DNA of 64,000 nt from RPQJ01 sp963706535 (GTDB lineage: Bacteria > Pseudomonadota > Gammaproteobacteria > Steroidobacterales > Steroidobacteraceae), in contig CAVPMU010000002.1 in assembly GCA_963706535.1 (NCBI GenBank), positions 618,272 through 682,271 on the forward strand, written 5' to 3'. This document shows, in pieces, positions 53,452 to 61,682 of this stretch. The notes beneath the pieces were generated by a model. It was not told the origin of the DNA. It saw only the letters and a program-made list of their open reading frames with translations, and did not search any database. A program made the translations under genes and the position numbers. How positions within the stretch are numbered: position 1 is the stretch's first letter; the number at the start of each line of letters is the position of its first letter.

Positions 53452-54648
53452 ATGCCGCCTGCCCGCGCGAGCCGCGCACCGCTCCTCGGCGCGATGTTCC
53501 TGATGGCCACCAGCGCGATCGGGCCGGGCTTCATCACCCAGACGACGCAGTTCACGGCGCAACTCGGTGCGGCTTTCGCGTTCGCGATCGTCGTCTCGGT
53601 GATGGTGGACGTGGCGCTGCAGTTGAACGTGTGGCGCGTCATCGGCGTGTCGGGCCTGCGCGCGCAGGACCTCGGCAATCGGGTGCTGCCCGGGGTCGGT
53701 TACCTGCTCGCGTTGCTGGTCGTGCTGGGCGGGCTGGTATTCAACGTCGGCAACGTGGCGGGCGCCGGCCTCGGTGCAAATGCGATGCTCGGCACGGCGC
53801 CGGTGGGCGGCGGCGTGGTCTCGGCGCTGGTCGCGATCGGGATTTTCCTTTCGCGGCGCGCCGGCATGGCGATGGACCGCATCGTGGTGCTGCTTGGTTT
53901 CGTGATGATCGCGATGACCGCTTACGTTGCGATCGTGTCAGACCCGCCGGTCGGGGAAGCATTGCGAAATGCGGTGCTGCCGGAGCGTATCGATTTCCTG
54001 GCCATCACCACGCTGGTGGGTGGGACCGTCGGCGGCTACATCACCTATGCCGGTGCACATCGACTCGTGGACGCGGGCGTGCACGGGCCTGACCGCGTCG
54101 GCGAGATTTCGCGCGCCTCGGTGATCGGCGTGGTGGTGACCGGCGTGATGCGGGCGCTGCTGTTCCTCGCCGTGCTGGGCGTGGTCGCCACCGGTGTCGC
54201 CCTCGATCCGTCGAATCCGACGGCGTCGGCTTTCGCAGCCGCAGCCGGGCAGGTCGGGCTGCGCGTCTTCGGCATCATCCTGTGGGCGGCTGCCATCACC
54301 TCCGTGATCGGTGCTTCGTACACGTCGGTGTCGTTCCTCACCGGACTGCGGCCCGGGCTCGAGCGTCACCGCAACGTGCTCGTGGCCGCCTTCATCGTCG
54401 TCTCGGCGTCCATCTTCGCGCTGGCCGGCGCCGCGCCGGTCCCGCTGCTGATCTTTGCCGGGGCCTTCAATGGACTCATCCTGCCGATCGGCATGGCCGT
54501 GGTGCTGTGGGTGGCGCTGCGGCGGCAGGATCTGCTGGGTGGCTACCGTTACCCACTCGGCCTCGCGGCCGTAGGCGTGCTCGGCTGGCTGGTGACCATT
54601 TACCTGGGATGGCGCTCGCTCGGCGGCCTGGCGCGGCTCTTCGGCTGA
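53452..54648 (+). CDS. NRAMP-family-like transporter, atypical metal-site motifs
   Basis: A 398-residue polytopic protein with about eleven helices. TSAIGPGFITQTTQFTAQLG and DVALQLNVWRVIGVSG match an NRAMP-related group that includes B. subtilis YcsG. Canonical NRAMP motifs are altered: the DPGN of helix 1 reads GPGF, and the MPH of helix 6 is replaced by a segment reading AGAH. The substrate may therefore not be Mn/Fe. The start is one base after the TIR-TPR stop. A G+C hairpin follows the stop. Confidence 0.8.
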   Translation: MPPARASRAPLLGAMFLMATSAIGPGFITQTTQFTAQLGAAFAFAIVVSVMVDVALQLNVWRVIGVSGLRAQDLGNRVLPGVGYLLALLVVLGGLVFNVGNVAGAGLGANAMLGTAPVGGGVVSALVAIGIFLSRRAGMAMDRIVVLLGFVMIAMTAYVAIVSDPPVGEALRNAVLPERIDFLAITTLVGGTVGGYITYAGAHRLVDAGVHGPDRVGEISRASVIGVVVTGVMRALLFLAVLGVVATGVALDPSNPTASAFAAAAGQVGLRVFGIILWAAAITSVIGASYTSVSFLTGLRPGLERHRNVLVAAFIVVSASIFALAGAAPVPLLIFAGAFNGLILPIGMAVVLWVALRRQDLLGGYRYPLGLAAVGVLGWLVTIYLGWRSLGGLARLFG

Positions 54649-54650
54649 AA

Positions 54651-54679
54651 CACGGGGCGGCGGTTGCGGCCGCCCCGTG
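54651..54679. terminator. GC hairpin between convergent genes
   Basis: CACGGGGCGGC (54651-54661) and GCCGCCCCGTG (54669-54679) form a perfect 11-bp stem with a seven-base loop. It lies between the NRAMP-like gene stop and the convergent small secreted protein gene. No U-run on either side, so termination is possible but not certain. Confidence 0.5.
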
Positions 54680-54684
54680 CACGG

Positions 54685-54939
54685 TCAGTCACAACGGGTC
54701 TGGGTGACCTTGCCGATCCGACGCGTGCGCTCGCAGCGTCGCTCGCGCTTCACGTCGGCGTCACTGACGATGGCGCCGTCCTCGTCCGCCGCGAGGCTTG
54801 CTGCCGCCGGCATGGTCGCTTCCTGTGCCTCGGCGTGCGAGGGAAAACTCGCAATCAAGGCCACGGTCGGAAACGCAGCGATCACCAGCAGCGCCAGGGA
54901 TCGAATCGTCTCGCTTGCATTACTTCTCATGGTCGTCAC
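54685..54939 (-). CDS. Small secreted protein of unknown function
   Basis: An 84-residue protein with a signal peptide (SLALLVIAAFPTVALIASF, cut near AEA-Q). The mature 45 residues are acidic then basic and hold two Cys, in RRCERTRR and TRCD, which could form a disulfide or bind metal. An alternative start MRSN lies three codons in. No family recognised. Convergent with the NRAMP-like gene; the TPR gene lies upstream on the same strand. Confidence 0.6.
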   Translation of the reverse strand: MTTMRSNASETIRSLALLVIAAFPTVALIASFPSHAEAQEATMPAAASLAADEDGAIVSDADVKRERRCERTRRIGKVTQTRCD

Positions 54940-54969
54940 TCCTCATGGTTTGAATGAATCGAATTGGTG

Positions 54970-56332
54970 TCAGGCCACGGCGCGGGGCGTCACGCGCTCC
55001 GGCCGCTGCGCAGCCGCACGCGTTTCCGCGGTCTCGTGTGCCTGGCGCGCTTCGTCGGCGCGACCCTGCGCGTCCAGCGCCCGGGCGGTCAGGCGCCAGT
55101 TGAACGGGCTCGAGCGCTTGATCGTGGTGCGCTCCGCAGCCAGTGCGCGTGCGAGCGCGTTCTGCCCGGCACGCAGGGCCGACTCGACGAGCGTGAGGTG
55201 CACGATGTCCCGCTGCGCGTGGCTGCCGCCGAAGCGATGCGCATTGGCGCGGATCCGGGTCAGGTCCTCGACCGCATCGGCATGGGCGCCGCGCCCGAAC
55301 GACACGATGGCACGCGCCAGCGGCAGGCCGACCTCGCGGCTCATCATGGCGTTGGTGCCCGATCCTCGCGCCGCACGCTCGAGGCTCGCGAGCACGCGTT
55401 CGACGCGTGCCCATTCGCCCGCGCCGACCAGTGCCATGACGGCGTGCGCGTCGTCGAAGGCATAGAAGCCGTCCTCGGCGATCGGCGCCCAGGCCTCCGC
55501 GAGCGGCTGCCAGCGCGAACCAACGTCCACGCCGCGCAACGTGAGCCGCCACAGCATCGCCGAGGCATCGAGCATCTCGAGCGCGCGGCCGTGCTCGCCG
55601 AGGTCGAGGTGGTACAGCGCGAGGTGCCACCAGTTGTGGCAGGCGAGGCCGTTGTCGGGCGCCCAGTCCTGCTCGCGCGAGGTGAGCCACTCGATGCCGT
55701 CGCGGATGCGGCCCTGCATCTCCATGACGTGGGCGACCGCGTGCACCGCCCAGGGGTCGCGCGGGTTCGCATCCAGCGCCCGCCGGCCGGTGTCCTCGGC
55801 CCGGTCGTACAGCGCCGTCTCCTCGAGACCGAACGCGTGCATGCCGAGCACGTAACCGTAGCCGGGTACCGTGTAGTCCCAGTGCGGCAGCACCTGCGAG
55901 ATGCGATCGCGCAGCAGGGTCGACTGGCCGAGGAAGAGGTCGCCGAGGTGGGCAACCTGCACGGCGAGCAGGTCGCGCGGGTACTGCACCACGATGTCGG
56001 CGTACGGCGCGCTCGAAGTCGCCGTCCAGCCAGGCGCGGGCCGCCGCCCCGTGCATGCGCTCGCGCTCGTTGACGCGCGTACCTGAGGCCTCGATCACCT
56101 CGATGCTCTCCTTCAGCATCGGCAGTGCGCCACGCTCCGGGGATATCGCCGCGAGTGCAGCGCGCAGGCAGTGGCCGGCCGCGAAGGTCGGGTCGTCGGC
56201 AATGGCTTCGTTGATCGTCGCGAGGGGATCGACGAAGTACGAGGAGGTGAGCTCGAGGGCACGCTCGTAGCGCTCGAGCGAAGCGGGGTTGCGGGTCGAT
56301 ACGGCGATGCCGCGCTGGTCCTTGAGGGTCAT
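54970..56332 (-). pseudogene. TPR-repeat protein similar to TTC38, frameshifted
   Basis: ATG at 56332 opens MTLKDQRGIAVST... and gives a TPR-like start (ERYERALELTSSYFVDPLA) as far as WLDGDFERA near 56013. From there the sense continues in another frame with ADIVVQYPRDLLAVQVAHLG and the remaining 340 residues (GYVLGMHAFGLEET, CHNWWHLALYHLDLGEH), typical of TTC38-like proteins. The length of 1363 bases is consistent with one extra or two missing bases near 56008-56015. It may be an inactivated gene or a base error. A BTAD regulator gene is divergent from it. Confidence 0.75.
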
Positions 56333-56506
56333 GCGGGTCTCCTGTGGGTGGGTGTTGGTCCCGGGGCCGGTCGGACTGCGCCCGCCCGGTCCCGATGGCG
56401 TGCAAGCTACGGCCGGCCCGTGAATCGACCGTCTCGACAGGCGTGAAAAAGCCGTGAAAACTGCTCCCGGCCCGTGGTCAACGGTGGGTCGGGGGGCGTG
56501 GAGCGC

Positions 56507-57160
56507 ATGGCGGATCTGGTGGTCGAACTGGCCGGAGGCGTGCGTGTCGTCACGGGCGGCGGCCGGGAGCTGCGCATCGCCTCGCGCAAGGCGCTGGCCC
56601 TGCTCGCCTGCCTTGCGATTCGGCCGGGCACGGCTCACGCCCGCGACTTTCTCGCCGGGCTCCTGTGGGAAGACTCCGACGCCGAACTTGCCCGATCCAG
56701 CCTGCGCCAGGCGCTTGCGGCACTGCGCCGCGCTCTGCCCGCCGAGTGCTCGGACGCATTGCGCACGGATGCGAGTGGGGTCTGGCTGGACGCGGAGCGC
56801 GCGGACAGCGACGTGGCGCGACTGCAGGCCCTGCTGAGGGACGCCTCGCCGGGTGCGGTCATCGAGGAGGCCGGTCGCTGTGCAGGCGAGCTGTTCGAGG
56901 GTCTCGATCCACGTTCATCCGCCTTCGAGCGCTGGATGGACGAGCAGCGGCGGAGCTTCAGGCGCCAGTTGCTCGATGCGCTGGAGCGCGCCGCCGCGCA
57001 GTGTGACGCCGCGGGCGACCTCGGCGGCCGGGTTGCGGCGCTCGAGCAGCTGACGGCGATGGAACCCACCAACGAGCGAGCACATCGCGAGCTGATGGAC
57101 TCCCTGGCGCGGGTCGGTCGCTACGCCGATGCGTTGAAGCAGTACCGGACTTGCCGCGAC
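56507..57160 (+). pseudogene. BTAD-type transcriptional regulator, truncated by IS1595-family element
   Basis: ATG 56507 opens MADLVVELAGG, a winged-helix N-terminus (about 1-90, RKALALLACLAIRPG, LRQALAALRRAL) and a BTAD/TPR part (AFERWMDEQRR, AALEQLTAMEPTNERAHRELM, YADALKQYRTCRDLI). SARP/BTAD regulators continue well past this point. Here the frame runs into the left end of the insertion element at 57161 and stops at 57217 in insertion sequence. Its place suggests control of the divergent TPR gene. Confidence 0.75.
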
Positions 57161-58035
57161 CTGATTAGCCACAATGTTCAGCCGCCCGCAAGAACTGCTC
57201 TGGCCGGGGTGTTGTGAGAATGGAGGCGACCAGGAGCCGCCGCATGATGGACGACAAGTCGAAGCGGCGATTGAAGCGATATTGGACCTCTGCGAGATAA
57301 CGATGCGCGTATTTGGCAAAGTCGAAGGCATGGTAAGTCCCCGAGTAGGCGGTCTTCAGATGGCCCAGGAAGGTATTGACCGCGCGGAACTGTTCCAGCT
57401 TGACGCAGGCCGCAGCGCCGCCGGTGACGGTGCGCTCATGCGATGCCCCGCTCGAGGTAACGGCCTTGAAGCACCACAGGCCGTCCGACACCACCCGTGC
57501 CGAGGCGGCCAACGCCGTCTGCGCCCATTCGGCAATCGCTTCCGTGGTGAAGTCCAGCTTCTTCAGGCAAACCCGCAACGGCTGGCCGGTCGCGGTCGTT
57601 TGCACGGCCGCGATAAACGACACCTTGTTCTCCGAGCCGCGCCCGCTCTTGCCGCCGGGCAATTGCCCTCCCAAGTAGGCGTCGTCGATCTCGACGCGCC
57701 CGTCCAGCTGGCGTGTCGCCTCCCGCTCGCACATGACCGTCGTTTGCTCTCGGCAGGCCGAGCATTGCCAGTACCGCAGACCTTTGCGCTCAAACGTGCA
57801 ATGGCGCGACTCACCACAGTCCGGGCAGACGAAACCATTCGGCCAACGCATGGCGACCACCGCTGCACGGCATTTCTCCTCGGTTCCGTACTGCTCCATG
57901 AACGCCGTCATCGACAAGCCCTTCTGAAACTGCACCTGGTTGATTCCCATCGCGCATCTCCTGCTCCATCGATGCGCTCGGTATTCACCTCGCAAGGCTC
58001 GCCGAATGGGCCTGCTGAACTTTGTGGCTAATCAG
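57161..58035. mobile_element. IS1595-family element (defective)
   Basis: Inverted ends CTGATTAGCCACAATGTTCAG (57161-57181) and its near-complement at 58015-58035 match at 20 of 21 positions. The element holds one transposase gene on the minus strand. The bases flanking the two ends do not match, so no 8-bp target duplication is visible; adjacent DNA was probably lost or rearranged. Confidence 0.85.
57165..57950 (-). pseudogene. IS1595-family transposase with internal in-frame deletion
   Basis: From ATG 57950 there are 261 residues. The N-terminal zinc ribbon (CPDC...C...CSAC, residues 42-66) is followed directly by MCEREATRQLDG and the DDE part EIDDAYLGG. Family members of the ISXO2 type have about 50-55 more residues between CSACREQTTV and the DDE segment. 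That stretch is absent near 57730-57740, without a frame change. The stop codon lies in the left terminal repeat. Probably inactive. Confidence 0.82.
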
Positions 58036-58256
58036 GTTACGCCATAAGATCCAAAGCGCAGATCTGCGAACAAGCCGAGCGGGCGAAGCTCTTCCATAAG
58101 CTTCTTTGGCAAGAGTGCACCCGATCTCGCGTAGGCTTTACCTTCTTTACTTTGTGCAAGCTCAAATGCTTTGCCACCGACCCACGCGCGCAGATCGCCC
58201 GGACTTCGTGGGGCCTCCATTTCTTCGCGGCTGAGAATATCCGCTGAGCTGCTCAT
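58032..58256 (-). pseudogene. Integron cassette ORF, 3' end lost to IS1595
   Basis: ATG at 58256 lies five bases after the attC site end, the usual distance for a cassette gene. It encodes about 70 residues (ADILSREEMEAPRSPGDL, KAFELAQSKEGKAYARSG), and the frame ends in the right terminal repeat of the IS1595 element. No family recognised. GC content is lower than in the surrounding core genes. The product is unknown and likely incomplete. Confidence 0.6.
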
Positions 58257-58260
58257 GGAA

Positions 58261-58348
58261 ATCGAACGGCTGAGCTGAGCGCGCCGCGCACCGGCGCCAT
58301 TACCGAGCACTTTATCGTCCACAGCTGCGCTCCAGCGTGTTGTTAGGC
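58261..58348 (-). other. Integron attC recombination site
   Basis: On the minus strand: R'' GCCTAAC, five-base spacer AACAC, L'' GCTGGAGC, then a 49-base middle region, L' GCTCAGC, six-base spacer TCAGCC, and R' GTTCGAT. L'' and L' pair with one extra unpaired G, the hallmark of attC polarity. R' differs from the GTTRRRY consensus at one base. Length (88 bp) is in the attC range. Layout and spacers match known cassette sites closely. Confidence 0.8.
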
Positions 58349-58354
58349 CGGCGG

Positions 58355-58481
58355 TCACAGCCCGCCGTACTGCGACTTCGACTTTGCGTCCGATCCACAT
58401 GAGACACACTTGGCCGATAGGATCTCTGGCTCCTCCTTACCCCCCCGCCCTTCCGTCGCGGTTTCGTTCCTGTTTGCCCGC
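58355..58481 (-). pseudogene. 3' end of an upstream integron cassette gene, cut by IS630
   Basis: A frame on the minus strand ends at TGA (58357-58355), seven bases before attC, as expected for a cassette. Its last residues read PEILSAKCVSCGSDAKSKSQ, with a CVSC pair. The frame is open back to the IS630 element end. The 5' part is missing. The product cannot be named. Confidence 0.5.
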
Positions 58482-59671
58482 TAGTGTCGTGTCTCTCAAT
58501 TGACTATGCTGTTGGCGCCGGTCGCGCCATCGTCTGCCGAGCACGCTGGATTTTGGCCAGGACCTCCTCGCCCTTTGCACGCCAGCGGTAGGGTTTCGGA
58601 TCGAGGTTGCGCTCGGCGAGATAGAGTTCGATCTGTCGAGTCAGTTCGCGCACGCTCTGAAAACTGCCCTCGCGCAGGGAGTCTTCGCTCAAGTCCCGGA
58701 AGAAGCGCTCGACGAGGTTTAGCCAGGAGCTCGAGGTGGGCACGAAATGCATGTGAAAGCGCGGATGCCGGGCGAGCCATCGTTTGACCTTCGGGTGTTT
58801 GTGGGTGCTGTAGTTGTCGGCGATCAGGTGCAGGCTCAGTTCTGGCGGAGTTTCCTGGTCGATGCGACGCAGAAACGCCAGCCACTCCAGATGCGTGTGC
58901 CGCGGGGCGATGCGGCTGATGATCTTGCCGTCCAGGTACGACAGCGCAGCAAACAAGGTGATGGTGCCGTGGCGGACGTAGTCATGGGTACGGGTGCGGA
59001 TGTGGCCGATGCCGAGGGGCAGCCCGGGCTGGGTGCGCTCCAGCGCCTGGCACTGCGATTTCTCGTCACAGCACAGCACCAGCGCTTTATCCGGCGGATT
59101 GAGGTACAGCCCGATGACGTCCCAGAATTTGCTCTCAAACGTCGGATCGCGCGAGAGCTTGCAGGTGTGCAGCTGATGCGGTTTGAGATCATTGTCGCGC
59201 CAGATCCGCTGCACGCTCGCCGGGGAGATGCCGGCATGCTCGGCCATCGTGCGCACGCTCCAGCGCGTGCGTCCAGGCGGCGGACGCACCGCCTCGGCCA
59301 CGACCCGCTCCACCGCTCGAACGGCCAGCGTGCGCTTGCGGCCGCGGCCCTTCGCATCTCCCAGCGCCGCCACTCCACCGCGCCGAAAGCGACGCTCCCA
59401 CAATGCCACCACCGGGCGATTGACGCCGACGTGCTCGGCGGTGTGCTCTTGACTGACCCCCGCGGCACGCAACAACACGATGCGCGCTCGGCGCACCAGG
59501 CGCTGTGCCGTGGTCGGAGCCTGGATCAGTCGCGTGAGCTCGCGCTGCTGCTGCGCGCTCACTTCGAGTGTGGAAATCGGCTTGGCCGTCTGCGTGATCC
59601 TCGCCCAGTGCCTGAGCGAAGCATACGCCGGACGCTTTAATACGCATAGCCTTTTGAGAGACACTACACTA
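58482..59671. mobile_element. IS630-family insertion sequence
   Basis: Inverted ends TAGTGTCGTGTCTCTCAA (58482-58499) and its complement with one mismatch (59654-59671) bound a 1190-bp element with one transposase gene. TA lies at both ends, consistent with TA target duplication in the IS630/Tc1 group. The element looks complete. The sequences on the two sides are unrelated in kind (integron cassettes left, IS4-like fragment right). Confidence 0.88.
58504..59664 (-). CDS. IS630-family transposase
   Basis: A 386-residue protein from a GTG within the terminal repeat; the frame is open to 59682 outside the element. It has a helix-turn-helix N-terminal half (LVRRARIVLLRAAGVSQEHTA, RWSVRTMAEHAGISPASVQRIW) and a DDE domain with CCDEKSQCQAL, LIADNYSTHKHPKV and SSWLNLVERFFRDL (Asp, Asp, Glu). 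All three catalytic residues are present. Probably functional. Confidence 0.9.
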   Translation of the reverse strand: MSLKRLCVLKRPAYASLRHWARITQTAKPISTLEVSAQQQRELTRLIQAPTTAQRLVRRARIVLLRAAGVSQEHTAEHVGVNRPVVALWERRFRRGGVAALGDAKGRGRKRTLAVRAVERVVAEAVRPPPGRTRWSVRTMAEHAGISPASVQRIWRDNDLKPHQLHTCKLSRDPTFESKFWDVIGLYLNPPDKALVLCCDEKSQCQALERTQPGLPLGIGHIRTRTHDYVRHGTITLFAALSYLDGKIISRIAPRHTHLEWLAFLRRIDQETPPELSLHLIADNYSTHKHPKVKRWLARHPRFHMHFVPTSSSWLNLVERFFRDLSEDSLREGSFQSVRELTRQIELYLAERNLDPKPYRWRAKGEEVLAKIQRARQTMARPAPTA

Positions 59672-59685
59672 GTGTCCGACACGTT

Positions 59686-59840
59686 TCATAGCAATATCAA
59701 TTGGTTAGCTTCGAGAGTCATCTTCGGATCCTGCTCGATGTCAGAAAACAGCTGAAATAAAGGGATTTTCTCGAAAGGCGTGACGATCAAGACCTGCAGC
59801 ATCGTATGCAACGACAAATCCAGCGTAAGCAACGTAAGCG
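59686..59840 (-). pseudogene. C-terminal fragment of an IS4-like transposase
   Basis: The minus strand encodes LHTMLQVLIVTPFEKIPLFQ and ends with NQLILL and a stop. FEK-x-P followed later by NQL-I/T-L near the stop is typical of IS4-family transposase C-termini. Nothing else of the element remains. Upstream boundary uncertain; the IS66 remnant probably starts around 59825-59834, where GTAAGC occurs twice. Confidence 0.5.
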
Positions 59841-59915
59841 ACTGAGTAACCACGCCCTGTTGGGAGCCTCGCGGATTTGATGACATGCCGATCTGGATTG
59901 TCGGTGGAGGTTGGC

Positions 59916-60256
59916 ATGTTGAAGCGAGTGGAACGGGCGGCGCGTGGCAGCGAGTGGCGCGAGCGGCTGGCGGCGTGGCGGGCGGCACACTGGCGGCCTA
60001 CGCGCGTGGCCAGGGTTGGAAGGCCGACGATGCGTATCGATGGCGGCGGATCCTGCGTCGCGAGGCGGCGCGAGCCGCGCCGGTGCCGCCGCGCTTTGCG
60101 CGCATCGCGGTGCGGGCCGAGGCGGTGATCGAGGCGCGGCGAGTGGGGCCGGTGGTGATGCGCCTGGCGCTGGCGAACGGCCGGCGTGCCGAGTTCGAGA
60201 TCGCCGACGCCGGTCAGCTGGCGGCGATCGTCTGCGCGCTGGAGTGCGCGGCGTGA
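59916..60256 (+). pseudogene. IS66 accessory gene tnpA (orfA), frameshifted
   Basis: ATG 59916 opens LKRVERAARGSEWRERLAAW, an IS66 TnpA-like start. Near 59980 the sense moves to another frame: GTLAAYARGQGWKADDAYRW and then FEIADAGQLAAIVCALECAA to the stop at 60256. The length of 341 bases is consistent with one missing base. In intact IS66 elements the product is a small DNA-binding accessory protein. Confidence 0.65.
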
Positions 60257-60552
60257 TGCGGCCGGGGCCGGAGGTGGCGGTGTACCTGTGCGCGGCGCCG
60301 GTCGACATGCGTCGTCAGGCGAACGGGTTGGCGCTGCTGGTCGAACAGAGTCTGCAGCGCAGCGTGTTTGAGCCGGCGCTGTTTTGTTTCTCGAACCGCC
60401 GGCGCGACCGGGTGAAGATCGTGTACTGGGAGCGCAACGGTCTGTGCCTGTGGAGCAAGCGGCTGGAGGGGCGGGAGTTGAACGCGCTGCTCGACGGCTT
60501 TGACGTGGTGCGTCGCGGGCATCGTGATCTCGAGTTTCGCCGCGTTGGCTGA
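60256..60552 (+). pseudogene. IS66 accessory protein TnpB with internal deletion
   Basis: A 98-residue protein overlapping the tnpA stop by one base. VYLCAAPVDMRRQANGLALL, VKIVYWERNGLCLWSKRLE and LNALLDGFDVV are TnpB features. Between KRLE and GRELNALL about 15 residues found in IS66 TnpB (the EKGRF/WP region) are missing. The third and main gene (tnpC transposase) is absent because the IS21-family element starts 13 bases downstream. Confidence 0.75.
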
Positions 60553-60659
60553 GCGTGTTAGCGGCTGCGTAGATCCGCCTTTTTCTGGCGGTGGTGTGCG
60601 GATTTGAGCGGTGGCCGGTCTGGGGCGGGGTTGGAGCGGGGATGGTTTCGACGGGACTG

Positions 60660-60866
60660 TCAGCGCGATGCGTCGGTGTTGGCGCGGCCGTCCGATCGAT
60701 CCGGGGATTGGGATTGGCGTCTGGTCTGCTGTCGACGCAGGAGCTGGCCGGCATAGTGCCGCTCGAGGGCGGCGGTGAGATCGTGCAGGAAGTCGACCAG
60801 GATGGCGGCCGCCTCGTCCGACAGCTCCAGCGGCAGTACGACGATGGGTAGATCGTTGGGTTCCAT
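60660..60866 (-). CDS. Small passenger protein downstream of istB
   Basis: A 68-residue acidic-to-basic protein. LPIVVLPLELSDEAAAILVD and FLHDLTAALERHYAGQLLRR form helical segments. It starts six bases after the istB stop on the same strand, inside the IS21 element. Function unknown. Confidence 0.55.
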   Translation of the reverse strand: MEPNDLPIVVLPLELSDEAAAILVDFLHDLTAALERHYAGQLLRRQQTRRQSQSPDRSDGRANTDASR

Positions 60867-60872
60867 GGGGGA

Positions 60873-61682
60873 TTATTTCGGGGGCTTCTTGCCCGTTCGT
60901 TGCGCTTTACGCCGCGCGGCCTGCTCGTGAGCTTCCTTCAGGCGATAGCTGTCGCCGGCGATGGTGAGGATCTCAGAGCGATGCACGAGGCGATCGACGA
61001 GCGTGACGACGCAGGCGGCGTTGGGGAAGACCTGGTTCCATTCGCCGAACGGCTTGTTGGTCGTCAGGATTGTGGAGCGCAGCTGGTAGCGGCGGGTGAT
61101 GACCTCGAACAGCAGATCTGCGTAACGCGAGTCATAGGATAAGTACCCGACCTCGTCCACGCACAGCACGTCGGGCGTTGTGTAGCGGCGCAGACGCCGA
61201 GTCAGTTGGGTGGAGCTGTCCTGGGCGGCGAGGTCATGCAGCATGTCGGAGGCGAGCGTGAAGCGGGCCGTGTGGCCGCGCATGACGGCCTGATGCAGCA
61301 TGTTTTTCACCAACATCGTTTTCCCCAGGCCGTTGGGGCCGACGAGGATGACGTTGGCGGCATCGGTTAAATAGCTGCCGGTCATCAGATCATCGAGGAG
61401 CTGGCGGTCGAGCTCTTTGGGCCAGTCGTAATCGAAGTCGGCCAGCGGCTTGAAGGTGCCCAAGCGGGCGCCATCGAGGCGCCGGCGCAGACTGCGGTGC
61501 TGGCGTTCGCTCTCCTCGATCTCCAGCACCCGGGCGAGCCAGGGCTCGTGCAAGATCTGCTCGGCCTGTGCCAGCAGTCCGTAGAGGTTGGCGCGTCGCA
61601 GACGCGCTCGCACGGATTCCAGCGACAGCGCCGTGGCCGCGGGCGGGGGCTTACTCGGTGTCGTCGATCTGGCAGTGCTCAT
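60873..61682 (-). CDS. istB: IS21 helper ATPase IstB
   Basis: A 269-residue AAA+ ATPase of the DnaC/IstB type. Walker A is GPNGLGKT, Walker B VLCVDEVGYLSYDSRYADLL, and TTNKPFGEWNQVFPNA and LVDRLVHRSEIL are typical. It stimulates IstA transposition. The ATG at 61682 overlaps the istA 3' end by 32 bp; the frame further upstream is a shadow of istA. Confidence 0.93.
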   Translation of the reverse strand: MSTARSTTPSKPPPAATALSLESVRARLRRANLYGLLAQAEQILHEPWLARVLEIEESERQHRSLRRRLDGARLGTFKPLADFDYDWPKELDRQLLDDLMTGSYLTDAANVILVGPNGLGKTMLVKNMLHQAVMRGHTARFTLASDMLHDLAAQDSSTQLTRRLRRYTTPDVLCVDEVGYLSYDSRYADLLFEVITRRYQLRSTILTTNKPFGEWNQVFPNAACVVTLVDRLVHRSEILTIAGDSYRLKEAHEQAARRKAQRTGKKPPK

